This document shows positions 1-9,451 of a DNA stretch of 26,967 nt, piece by piece. This stretch comes from Hypsibius dujardini. Its lineage: Eukaryota; Tardigrada; Eutardigrada; Parachela; Hypsibiidae. The stretch's first letter is position 1, and every line of letters begins with the position of its first letter. Position numbers and translations under genes: made by a program. The stretch spans positions 1 to 26,967 of the forward strand of contig LRSR01014160.1 in assembly GCA_001579985.1 (NCBI GenBank). Reading direction: 5' to 3'. The notes below the pieces were generated by a model. It saw only the letters and a list, made by a program, of their open reading frames with translations, was not told where the DNA came from and did no database searches.

Positions 1-680
1 ATTACAATGGAGGAGATTGAGATGAGCTCGGAGTCCAGATGACGGATCCGAAGAAGTGTCGAAATCTTGTTCGAATGTGATGTGGCGCAGGTAGATCAAT
101 GAATCGAATGCGTTCTCCTCGATCGATGCAATGGTACTTCCTTCTTCAAAAGTGAGCATTCTCAGTGAGGGGAATGGAAGAAAGTCATCTCGCTGTATTA
201 CGATGCCTTGACACTTGGTAAAACTGAGATGCTGAAGTAGCGTCAGTTTGATGGACGCCGACGCGAAGAGGGAAACTGACAGATTCGGAAATTTTGTGAT
301 TCCCAAAGCGACCAGAATATCATCCACAGGATCAAACATTTCCCTGTTGAACCTACGCTTTCCCCATAGTTCCACATACAACGCCCGGCCGGCGCGTAGG
401 CACCCCACTTTCAGCAGGAAATATTTCGTTTCAAGGTCTCCCGCACTGGAGTTGCAATAGGTGAAGAGTGCTGTGTTTGGAGCGCAAGTGTTCAAGTATT
501 TCCCGCTAAGTTTTCCGCAGTAGTCAGTTTTAAGAGCAGCGCATGCTTCGAGTGATATCACCTTACTGGATGGAAAGTATGGCTTCGGTTGAGCAGCTGT
601 TAGGCGTTGGACCTGCTCCAACAAGGGGTTCTCAGTTGAGACGCCCGGCGTTGTTGATGGTTTTCGTCTCGTCACAGCAA
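1..680 (-). CDS. Leucine-rich-repeat module, exon 2 of defensin-LRR gene 1 (runs off the left edge)
   Basis: An uninterrupted frame runs from the acceptor GGGTCGTAG at 681-689, preceded by a T-rich tract, to base 1. There is no ATG in frame after the upstream stop, so it needs a preceding exon; phase matches the donor at 1300. A Ser/Thr/Pro linker (KPSTTPG) comes first. Then follows a region with cysteines in the order AC..DYCG..TC..TYC. About two and a half LRRs follow, for example FPSLRMLTF and SIEENAFDSLIYLRHITF. The frame leaves the window at LNLLHC, where the sister copy has a C-terminal cap with WLRDWL. LRRs bind protein or microbial surfaces, so a recognition role is inferred. No frame break is seen in 226 codons. 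The alternative is a separate LRR gene with its own unseen first exon. Confidence 0.75.
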
Positions 681-763
681 CTACGACCCATGAAGTAAGA
701 AAAAAAAGTAAATTGATGGACTGGTTTTTTTATTGTTTGTTTGAATGTTTTTTCATGCCGTCA

Positions 764-1280
764 AGGGTCTGGTTTAGGGTTCTTCCCAGTCGGAACCAAA
801 ACCCCTCACAGTAGGGCTAGATGGTGAGTAAACAGAGGGGCAAAATACAAGTTTTTCACAGTGTGAACCCAAATTCGGTCTCCTGTTCCTGATCATGTTG
901 AAGCTTTTGTAGGCGTGGATGTCTTGATTTACGGGGAGCTTTAAGATTTTAAAATATTTTAAGAAACGTTTCCATCAAATTGGAACTATTAGTGAGTGTT
1001 CTGAACCTACCATTTGCATTCATCAATATGGAGATAACATCGAACCTCAACAAACCTTAAATTTGAACGAAAAACTGATTTTTTTAAATGCTCGGAATGC
1101 TCGGAGCGTGGAAACTAGATCCCCAAACCCCTACAAGTTTCGATATGATCAGAGATCACAGGCCGAAATTTGAGTCCAATCTTGAAAAATATGCATTTTG
1201 CCCCCTTGCCCACGCCCACCCCCTGGCTCTAGCACAAGGGCTCCTGGATCCAATTTGTAATGACCCTAAACGAGTCCCTA
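764..1280. repeat. hAT-like MITE, copy 1, within the intron of defensin-LRR gene 1
   Basis: Imperfect terminal inverted repeats: the left end reads AGGGTCTGGTTTAGGGT and the right end, reverse complemented, reads AGGGACTCGTTTAGGGT; similarity continues for about 50 bp. The same ends and internal stretches, such as GAACCTCAACAAA, recur at 16862-17455. No coding capacity is seen. A clear target duplication was not found here. It makes up most of the 619-bp intron (681-1299) and ends 18 bases from the splice donor. Confidence 0.6.
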
Positions 1281-1299
1281 CCGGTAATGCAATCCATAC

Positions 1300-1534
1300 C
1301 TGATGCGCCGGAGCATCCGTCGCAGTAGCAGACCCTGGTGCTTCTAAATGCACCACATTTTCCGCCGCTTCGCTTGTCTTCCCTGCAAGACTGGCTGCAT
1401 GCTGGGTCGTCGTCGTCGTCACACTGCCCGGCGTAGCTTTCGCTGATGCAGAGATTGGCTGTGCTCAGGCTTGGCCGAACGAACGCAAACAATAACAGGA
1501 GGCTGACGCAAATCGGTAAATTCATGGCCTCCAT
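1300..1534 (-). CDS. Drosomycin-like secreted peptide domain, exon 1 of defensin-LRR gene 1
   Basis: Encodes 78 codons plus one base, starting at MEAMNLPICVS, which aligns with MELFGSPICVS of the sister gene at 16586; an in-frame ATG at 1561 is less likely. Residues 1-25 are a hydrophobic signal peptide. The mature part has eight cysteines with the CSQSC (CxxxC) and CYC (CxC) signatures of a cysteine-stabilised alpha-beta fold, and it ends CDGC. Spacing matches the insect drosomycin family of secreted antifungal defensins. The loop between cysteines 2 and 3 is a run of five Asp from GAC repeats, unusually acidic for this family. The exon ends at CAG|GTATGG after base one of a codon (phase 1), which fits the phase-1 acceptor at 680. 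If unspliced, the frame stops at 1229 inside a transposon remnant. Role in antifungal defence is inferred from the family. Confidence 0.85.
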
Positions 1535-2639
1535 GTGAAGACTTTTATAAAGATGCAACATTTTCAGATGTAAAAAATGAGCGACTCTAACTCACTTGGA
1601 TGTGTTTTCCTGCATGGTTTACGGGTACATTAGACAGGATGCGTTCGTCAAACTATGTTGTCAATCAAGGAAATTACTAGTATCAAAAAAGTTTCGTTGA
1701 ACAAGTTTGAACAAGTGAGTAACCGGAGCTGTCCAAGGAAATGGATCACTTAATTTCGGAAATTCGCTGGTTACTTTGCTAAGCGGTAATGCAGCCGGGA
1801 TGTCAGCAATCGAGAAACGTCAATGTGAATAAACAAATTGCGGCCCTTGGTTTTGATAAGCACGGTTCAACATTTCGCTTGCTCGCTGATGGTATTTCCT
1901 GACACCCTTCCATGACGCGCTTCCTTTTTTTACAGCAAAAATTGACGAGCGCAGGGTCTCTATTATGCTTTGCGAGAAAAAGTATCTCTGTCACAGTTTG
2001 CCGATGGGGAAAGCAAAAACCTGAAATACATAATTACAAATTTTTTTAATTGCTGCCTTCACTTGACAAAGTACCACCTACCATCGGTTTTGTTAAAGCC
2101 TGAATTACGACTTTGTTATTCTCGTACGTGCCACGTCGTTCAAAAATGTTTTTTTTGTTTCCTTGTTCATCCGAACATATATCGGTGCCTGGATGTTTTC
2201 GATAACATTTACAGCAAGTCACACACCCAGACAGAATGCTTGGCTCACCGGGTCAATTCATTTTTACTCATTTCGTGCATCGCTTTGCGCAGTGACAGAG
2301 TTAAGTGGCTTGACTCAATCAGGCAAGCATTTTTCCACTTGTGGATATAGCAGAAGCAGACAGAATTACTTTTAACCGACATGTTTTGCACTACTGACTA
2401 AATATTTTGTATCACTTACAAGGGGTCGGAACGGTAGCCGACAAGCCGATCCTCCTGAATTTTGTTTGCAAAATAATGGACTAAACTAATAGATTTAGCA
2501 CAAAATTTCATTTGCAGACGAGCTCTGGTCTGAGCGGAAAAAAAATCGAAAGTTCCCCAATGGCTCCGCTGGTTTCTCATTCAATTCAAGCATTGATTGT
2601 TTGATTTATGCTCTAGCAAAACTCAATTTAATTTTAACC
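1535..2639. other. Upstream region of defensin-LRR gene 1; no gene recognised
   Basis: AT-rich sequence with short open frames that resemble nothing recognisable. A TATAAAA lies about 10 bases before the ATG on the minus strand, too close to serve that start as a classic promoter. A donor-like CCAA|GTGAGT at about 1595 on the minus strand could belong to a 5' untranslated exon. Confidence 0.4.
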
Positions 2640-2835
2640 ACTTAAAACGTTTGATTCCAAAACTTCTAACACTTTTCCACTCCAAATTCAATTTGGAATC
2701 GATCGACATCAGCAGAATCTTATTTGGATGCCAGAGGACGGAGCTGTGGGCTAGTCTCAATCTAGGCTTCCGAGTGACGCTGCAGAAATGACCCATAGTT
2801 CCGCCCCTCTATCATCCAAATAGGATTTTTTTGAG
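2640..2835. repeat. Palindromic core of a foldback element (solo copy)
   Basis: Matches the central part of the foldback at 9452-10183. Shared blocks are CCAAATTC.ATTTGGAATCGAT, ATCAGCAGAATC.TATTTGGATGCC and TTCCGAGTGAC. The two sides, TATTTGGATGCC and a reversed CATCCAAATA, flank a short spacer. The outer arms of the full element are absent, so this is a truncated or core-only copy. Confidence 0.6.
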
Positions 2836-3139
2836 AGAAAAAAATAGTTTCATGAGGAGGAGTTCAAACATGGATCATCCGAAATGAATGGAAAGAAGCT
2901 AAAACTTGCTGATGAGATAGCGTGCAAGTGAATTATTGATTTGTCCTTTAATCAACCAATCGATTACACGTACTTGTTACGAGAACCCCTACGAGTTCAT
3001 CTACGGTCATTTTGTATAATTTGCAGCCCTGATTGATCATATCCTCAACTCTACCGAATTGAGCATGGAGGTTGAATCAGAGCTGGATATTGTGGTTGAA
3101 CTAGTGGACAGTTTGTGGCAAATCCACTCGCAAATTGAT
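2836..3139. other. No gene recognised, downstream of the protease fragment
   Basis: Searched on the minus strand for the remaining protease motifs (DIAL-type Asp motif and GDSGGP). Neither was found, and the reading frame of the upstream exon closes here. Confidence 0.35.
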
Positions 3140-4076
3140 TAGTCCGGGTGATGGCATTGTCGAAGCAGTGCGCCGCCGTCAGAATGGTCGACGGTCCGAG
3201 GATTGTCCCACCGCAATTGCCAATACCACTCGGAAATAAAATTCTGAGCGAAATCTAATAATCATAAAATTTCATTACGATTCATTTGGAGGTACGACCT
3301 TTGCTTTCGTCTAAATTGTTATAATTGAGAGACCATTATTTTTATTATTATGTTTTGTGTTTCTCGAACGTGTTTTCGTTCAATTGTGTTTCTGGAGAGA
3401 GAAAAGCATTTACTTTACTTAATAGGACAATTGCGTTTCCCTGTATTTTCCCACCGTATTTTTATCTTGCTTCGAAATATTTTTCTGCTGACTCAATCTG
3501 TTTCAGACTAAATTTGGGATTGAGTAGAATAAAAAAACTCTTATTCCATTCTGTCCTCGAAATCGGTACTTTCGTGGCGCGAATTGGGCAAATGGGGATA
3601 TGTAAGTGTTTCCCAAACTTCCCGCTTGTCAGATAATGAATTACATATGCAGGGTGTTTTAAAAAAAACTCACATTCCCACATCTACGTCAGATAAAAAT
3701 TCAAGTAAACGTTACTTTGAAATTCCCCCTTTGCGACACAGACACAACGACAAAATGAGCGACACAGACATTATATTATTTACTGGCAAAACATTTCAGG
3801 TTACCTGCCAGCAGAGCTGATTCCGCAGCGCGAGCTGTCCGCCGACGATCGTGCGGAATACGAAATGGGAACCATGATTTTTCTTCGAAATACTACGGTT
3901 GACGGATGTCTTAAAAAGATCGTCAATAACTCCAACTCCCGTCAGACCACACGTTCGCTGGCCAGTTTCCGCATCCCCTCTCTTGTCGGGTGCATCTGTT
4001 GCGGCAACAGTTGTGCCTTGAGCCACTGCAGCAGAGCCACTCTCATAATAATCTTCCGCAGCTGCGACACCAAGTC
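3140..4076 (-). pseudogene. Trypsin/chymotrypsin-family serine protease, partial (activation site and catalytic His exons only)
   Basis: Two exons join in phase 0. Exon 4076-3805 follows a TTTGCAG acceptor and encodes a propeptide with a lone Cys (RTCGLTG), then the zymogen cleavage region FRTIVGGQLALRNQLCWQ, ending CAG|GTAACC. Exon 3254 onward, after ATTATTAG, continues ISLRILFPSG, then NCGGTILG and the catalytic-His motif LTAAHCF. The His motif and IVGG are diagnostic of the S1 peptidase family, normally about 230 residues. The catalytic Asp and Ser motifs are not seen downstream before a stop, and the first exon with a signal peptide is not found. In most members Ile follows the activating Arg directly; here Thr intervenes (R-T-IVGG). 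Likely a truncated or decayed gene, though remote further exons cannot be excluded. Exon 2's 3' border is approximate. Confidence 0.6.
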
Positions 4077-5298
4077 CTGCAAAGTCACGAAGCAGTAAGT
4101 AGTGTTTTTCTAATTGAATTTCGGCCACATTATTTATTTGCTGCTCTACGCAAATTAAAATTGGACTCAGAACTATTTTTAATCAAAATTTGTGATTGAC
4201 TAGGAAAGGACAACGGACGAAAATACTGAGGAATTTAAATTAAAATAAATCTGAAGTATTAGAATCATATTCAATTATCATTCTATTTCATATTTAATGT
4301 GTAAGTTAAAATAAAGCAGAAACCGAAAACGGTGAATCTCAATGAGTCTAATAAAACTCTAATAAAATACTAGGTGATCCGTAAAGGCAACTCAGAAACC
4401 GCGCATGTTATCCTGGACAAACTGGATGCTTCGCCGTGTAAATGGCCTACCTACCCAGTGGCGCGTACTAGGGGGTGGCAAGTGGGCAATTGCCCCCCCC
4501 CCCTTCGAAATCGAAAAAAAGACCCAGTGGTATCCCTGACATTTTTTAGAGCAAACATAACAAAACAATACCAATGCTCACCACTTTGGATTTTTACTCA
4601 GCCAATATTGATGGAAAATGTTTTGTTATTTTCTGAATCGTTCGTCAGTTAAAACCCTGTTCGCACAATCAACTCGTTCAGCAGAGAGAATTGACAGCGT
4701 ATCCACTTGAAAGTTTCATTGTATGATAGATCAGCGTAGGACCTGCACCCAAAAGATACCTTTACGTACGTAGGACATACAGTGTTATGACCGATTTAAA
4801 TGATAGTTATTCCTCGATGTACTTGCTTCTAGCGCTCCGAGATTATTTTCACATTTGCAACGAGAATATTTACTTTTCCCAAAAACTTAAAAATCTTGCC
4901 CCTCCCCCGATGACTCGCTATTTGCCGGCAAACTAAGGGGTTTCTTCAGAAGTTTGTCGAGTCTAATTTCAGCAGTCCATTCATTCTTTAAGTAAAGTGT
5001 TGCAGACCCTTACCGGATTGAAATAATAATACCTTCGATAATAAATACACCAGACGGTAAAATTATTTTGTGATATATTAAGAATAAGATGTGCATACAA
5101 AATTGTACCACATATTGCAAATATTAAGTTAGCATAATACACACACCGTTAGTTTGACAAGAGAGATTTCTTAAAACTCGTTCAAATATGGTAACTCAAA
5201 AAGACGATACGAATAAATAAATTAAAAAACGTAAGAATGAATAGTGTTATATAAAAAAGTTTATCCGGTGAAGTGGGAGCGAAATTACAGTGGATTCC
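4077..5298. other. Intergenic, AT-rich; possible degraded repeat
   Basis: No coding region is recognised. Around 4454 there is CAGTGGCGCGTACTAGGGGG followed by the palindrome GGGCAATTGCCC and a long C run, a type of end often seen on hAT-like repeats. A matching opposite end could not be established, so no element is called. Confidence 0.35.
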
Positions 5299-6064
5299 TT
5301 AGTTGTTGATCCCGTACTTGGTGAACAATGACTGCACCTCTCCGTTTTCAAACAGTTGCAGTAGCGCGATGTTGAGCTTCTCCCGCAACGGTGAACCTGA
5401 AACGAGTAATCATCTTACTAACGTCTTTACGTCGGTAAAAAAGTTTGCGATTTTGATGTTGAATTAAATTTTCGTTGTAGCAAGCCTGACTATTTCTGAA
5501 CTTGCAGTATAAGAACTACCATACCTTGCTGGACAGCCAAACCGGCGAACAAACTGCCAACATTAAGAGCGACCTTGACCTTGCCCTGATTTTGCGCCAC
5601 AGCCAAATCCAGAAACGGCGACCCACCCAGGTAAGCAAAATTCCCAGTCAATACTGTAGCAAGGCCGTCGTCGTCGTCAAAGACGAGTCCTTTGTCACCT
5701 GAATCCAAAATATTCGCACAAATGGCCTGCGCGACCGAATTTTGCGAGGTCTAAAATAAAACATAGCCCGGCTCGTTAGGGTCACATAGTTGGCTACGTA
5801 GTACGTACTGTACTGCCGCGATTAAACCGGTCACTTTTTACACCCGAGCAGCGCATTCGACTTGTGTGTGCGTGTGTGAGTGAGTGTGTGTGGCTGTGTG
5901 CTCACTCAACACACAGGCACGTGTGTGTGCTCACTCGACACACAGGCGCATGTGACGAAGGCGTGGCTAAACTGACCGGTTTAATCGCGGCAGTACAGTA
6001 CAAGTATCTGTCTATCTACCTTTCTGCCTGCTTGTTTGTCTGTTTGTCTGTCTGTCTGTCTACC

Positions 6065-6096
<32 letters not shown>

Positions 6097-6886
6097 CGAC
6101 TGATCACAAGCGTTTTAGGACTTACACAAACGAAACGCAGAAAGTCAGGAGCCGATGTGACATATTGCGTTGCGTTATTGAGGCTGAATTGAGTATTAGT
6201 CAAGATCTGTAGCTTATAGCTGAGCAGGGGAATGAGGAAGTCAACTGCGCTCTCGCGATCCGCCCAATTGAAATCATCGGCACCAATAAGGTCAGCTTCC
6301 TAAATTTTGGAAGATACATTTTTCAACCTTCGATTGACTATCACTTGCATTTAAGATGTTCTACATTTAGTATCTTCTCATTTCCTATCCATGAGTTCAT
6401 ATGGTATCGCTTGTTATTTGCAGTATTTTTCAGAGCTTTGGGGGGAGGGGGAGCTACGAGTCACAATCGAATCGAGCGGCAATTATTCCATCATAATTCT
6501 AAAAATGATCATGGCTCCGCCCTCTTTGCTCCAATAAAAGTTGTGCTATTTGATAATTGATTCCAAATCAAATCATGCCTAGTACGTAGTAGAGTGCTAG
6601 GCGAGTTATAATTGAATTCCGAGGGACTGGAATATCACTGAGTTTGTCGTTCTCGTTGACTGATAACCATCCGTGCATTTTGTCGGTCTCTTACATTGTT
6701 GACTAGAACGCCTATAATACTGCCATCCCAAGTGCCGTTGGGGTTCTTGGTGCCGTAATTAAGGTCCGGCCTGGCCGTCAATGTGTAGGGCAATCCGCTG
6801 ATTGCTTGCAATTTATCCAGCAGTTCCACAAGGAAGCCGGAATTCTTGGTACCAGTGGTTGCGTTTGCGGCAACAAAAAATGGATC
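5299..6886 (-). CDS. Ionotropic-receptor-type ligand-binding domain without channel segments (5' exon missing)
   Basis: Four exons with GT..AG borders: 6886-6695, 6299-6126, 5750-5525 and 5396-5299; phases 0, 0, 1 agree at each junction. Exon 1 begins DPFFVAANATTG and holds lobe-1 motifs LLDKLQAISGLPYTL and NPNGTWDGSIIG. Exon 2 has the conserved binding Arg in WADRESAVDF. Exon 3 has lobe-2 text LTGNFAYLGGSPF; the acidic residue that usually follows FL in receptors is Gly. Exon 4 has SPLREKLNIALLQLFENG and stops at KYGINN. Only about 25 residues separate lobe 1 from lobe 2, and nothing follows lobe 2, so the pore and M4 segments are absent. The 375-base intron there is mostly repeat. No initiator or signal exon was found upstream, where foldback DNA begins. 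Probably a soluble or secreted binding protein; the ligand is unknown. Confidence 0.75.
5805..6001. repeat. MITE with perfect 29-bp terminal inverted repeats
   Basis: The sequence at 5805-5833 (starting GTACTGTACTGCCGCG, ending AACCGGTCA) is repeated exactly in reverse complement at 5973-6001. The 139-bp interior is GT/GA-rich with a duplicated CTCACTC.ACACACAGGC unit. It lies in an intron of the ligand-binding-domain gene. Confidence 0.7.
6002..6103. repeat. TCTG/TGTC tetranucleotide microsatellite
   Basis: Starts as TATCTGTCTATC and becomes an almost pure run of TGTC units interrupted by TACC and TTTG. It directly abuts the MITE at 5805-6001, inside an intron. Confidence 0.9.
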
Positions 6887-6935
6887 CTGAAAATATGCAT
6901 CATTATTTATTATTTAATTCCAGATTCACTCGAGA

Positions 6936-7270
6936 ACTGGTGGAGATTTCCCCTCGCTATTCGAGTGAGTTTTATTTTACTGATATCTGTTAATATATCA
7001 TGAATTTACGTAGGGGTCTCGTCGGTGCAAACACATTTGCAGGTTCAGAAAAAAATGGGGAAGGAAAAAAGGATCTCTACCAGTTTGTGCTATATGCCGG
7101 CGTTTGATTGATTGATTAATTGGCAAGGTTTTCAAAACTTTATAATTTGGAATACCATCTAGTATTTTACTGAACACGAACTTATTTTTAAAATTCACTA
7201 TAAACCTCCAGCGAGGTATAAAAAATAAATTGAAAATTTTCCCACCAACCGGAACACCTTGAGAAAATGA
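6936..7270. repeat. Outer foldback arm, left
   Basis: Inverted copy of 10409-10742. Identical stretches include CATGAATTTACGTAGGGGTC, GTGCTATATGCCGGCGTTTG and CCGGAACACCTTGAGAAAAT. It is also diverged kin of the arms of the inner foldback at 9452-10183, sharing ATGAxTTTACxTxGGGG and TTCAGAAAAAAA blocks. Short ORFs here look incidental. Confidence 0.7.
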
Positions 7271-7313
7271 AACAATGAAACAATGAACGACAGCGTTAAT
7301 ATAATCTGTATTA

Positions 7314-7474
7314 CAGTCGGGGAAAAAAATGTCGACGATAGGAGGGGCTTGTGACGTAGTGCACAGATTAATGTGTTGGTGCGCCAGCTAAGACAAACCT
7401 AGTTGTTCTGCTGCTGCCTACCACAGTTTTTGTGGTGTGTGACTCAACATGAGAGGATTCACACAGACGACAGT
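7314..7474 (+). repeat. Tc1-like element, left terminal inverted repeat
   Basis: Pairs with 9102-9262. The first 147 bases differ at two sites; agreement fades near 7464-7475. Much longer than the roughly 30-50 bp repeats of many Tc1 elements. An open frame leading to the transposase starts inside it. Confidence 0.9.
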
Positions 7475-7534
7475 GTCCGAACAACACGGAGCGCTTGTCT
7501 CGATTGCTTGATTAAAGCGTTTAATTCAATTATC

Positions 7535-8774
7535 ATGGCGCGAGGCATTTACGTCAATTCCGAGGTTGCAAAAGCTGTACATCGTCTTCGTCGCGTGGAG
7601 AACAAAACCCACGGAGAGATCGGTCGTTATTTTGGGAAAACCGAAAGCTGGGCACGCATGGTGCTGCTGTTGTACTGCTCAGTCGACGGAAATCGAATTT
7701 CACAGCAGAAAAGAGGACGAAAAAGAAAGACAACATTTCTGGAAGATTCGAAAATACTCGGATGGACCAAAGCCGATCGCACACTGCCTCTTCGGAACAT
7801 TGCTCGCTTGTTGCGGGAAGAGGGCGGTGCGGACGTTTCGAGGCGAACGATTCACAACAGGATCCAGGAATTTGAAGGTCGGCATGTTACTGCAGTCATG
7901 GATGACCTGTCGGACGACAACAAGCAAGAACGCATGCGCCACTGCCTTGACCGGAGGCTTATTTTATCTCGTACGGATGTCATCGCTGAGCCCTACTTTA
8001 ATCATACTGAGTATCTGCGCACCATCTTCAGCGACGAAGTTATGTTTACTCTGAATGGTGGAAATGTGAAGGTAAGCGTCCCATTGATTGGTTGATTGTT
8101 TAATGGTTTTCTATATTTAAAGAAAAAAGTTAACAGACGGCGTTTGTGGTTGATTGTGCTATTGGATTGTTGGTCGCTGTAGTTCTTTGACTGTTGGTTT
8201 ATCTTGCAATAATATTGTGTGGAATTTTCAGGTCTGGATTTTTGCTGGAGAAAATCGACACGATGCTGCGCTTCAAGTGAAAAAGGGCAAGGGCCGAGTG
8301 TGCGTCATGTTCTGGGGCGCGATCTCTCCATATGAACTTGTGGCCTTTAAGAGGGTCAACGGCTATCAAAATTCGAACAGCTACGAAAAGATGCTGGAGG
8401 ATTGCTTGCCTGCCTATCGTCAAAAGTTCATTGAAGAACACGGAAGGGATATCTGTTTCCAACAGGATAACGCGAGCTGTCATGTGTCTGGACAGTTGAT
8501 GGACTTTTTCGACCGCGAGCAGATGTACACGCTTCGACATCCGCCCAAGTCGCCCGATCTCAATCCTATTGAAAATATTTGGGGTCTTATGAAGCAAGAC
8601 ATCGCTCGACGAGCACCAATGAATGAAGCGGAGCTGTGTCAGTTTGTCAAAGAAGCATGGCTGGAGCGAACAACTGGACCCAAGTCGGCGGAGCTGCTGA
8701 TGAGTCTGTTCAACTCCATGTCCGCCCGGATTGAAGCGGTTATCCTCAACGGAGGAAATCGCACTAAATATTGA
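7535..8774 (+). CDS. Tc1-family transposase (two exons, 359 residues)
   Basis: Exons 7535-8071 and 8232-8774, removing a 160-base phase-0 intron (AAG|GTAAGC ... TTTTCAG). Start chosen at MARGIYVNSEVAK; the frame is open further upstream to 7403, but that part lies in the terminal repeat. Residues about 8-50 form a paired-type helix-turn-helix (THGEIGRYFGKTESWA). RGRKRKT follows as a basic, AT-hook-like link, then a second helix-turn-helix (VSRRTIHNRI). The DDE domain has D167 (IFSDEVMF), D258 (FQQDNASCH) and E293 (SPDLNPIENIWG), with 34 residues between the last two, that is DD34E. Length is normal for Tc1 transposases (about 340-360). It cuts and pastes the element at TA sites in the nucleus. 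No stop or frameshift is present, so it may be functional. Confidence 0.92.
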
Positions 8775-9101
8775 AAATCATTTCCAAACGTTTTGTTATC
8801 ATTACTTTTATTTGATTTTTTTACCGTTTTGTTTCATTCAATTTCAATTTTTTTTATTTTGTGATCATAATCCGGTGATTTTAGCGTTATACAGAATTTT
8901 TAGAATTTTATTTATTTTGTGAGTTTATCCAAAGCAAGTTTAGTTTAACTGTTATTTCGAAGTATTGGTGATTCCAGACGATTTCGGTCACTCCAACATT
9001 GACATTTTAAATTGTTCAAAAAATCGGACAATCAACGAACGGTTCTGGTGTGGACGCTGTGTTAATGTCTTTCGTGCGCATTGCGCATTCAAGTCTGATG
9101 G

Positions 9102-9262
9102 ACTGTCTTCTCTGTGAATCCTCTCATGTTGAGTCACACACCACAAAAACTGTGGTAGGCAGCAGCAGAACAACTAGGTTTGTCTTAGTTGGCGCACCAA
9201 CACATTAATCTGTGCATTACGTCACAAGCCCCTCCTATCGTCGACATTTTTTTCCCCGACTG
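9102..9262 (-). repeat. Tc1-like element, right terminal inverted repeat
   Basis: Reverse complement of 7314-7474, ending CCCCGACTG before the TA duplication. About 330 bases between the transposase stop and this repeat are AT-rich and non-coding. Confidence 0.9.
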
Positions 9263-9451
9263 TATATGAACATATTTGTTTGAAATAAAAAATTTAACGT
9301 TTGCAAACAAGAAAATAAATTACTCTACATAATCTGAAGTTCCGGAATGATAGTGATACTCCATAACAAATTGCTCGAAGCATAGACTTCTTACACCACG
9401 CGCATGTAATAAAATGCAATATTGGTTTGCCGTCGCACTCAAAACACTCCT

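Larger units (their letters stand above)
7314..9262 (+). mobile_element. Tc1-like DNA transposon, complete with TA target duplications
   Basis: 1949 bp beginning CAGTCGGGGAAAAAAATG and ending with its reverse complement, flanked by TA at 7312-7313 and 9263-9264. Terminal inverted repeats of about 161 bp differ at about four positions by eye. It holds one transposase gene with one intron. The long, nearly identical repeats and unbroken transposase suggest recent activity. It sits inside an older foldback element. Confidence 0.93.

Noticed and set aside
5864-5960. CRISPR-like spaced repeats (CACACAGGC with CTCACTC)
   Set aside because: A few degenerate units in GT-rich eukaryotic DNA, inside a MITE; not an array.
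5864-6103. 79-codon frame rich in Cys, Leu and Val
   Set aside because: It is the translation of GT and TGTC microsatellite DNA.
7403-7534. Upstream ATG giving 44 extra transposase residues
   Set aside because: That part is mostly encoded by the terminal repeat, and a frame with the same first 20 residues is read outward from the other repeat; the family normally starts near MARGIYV.
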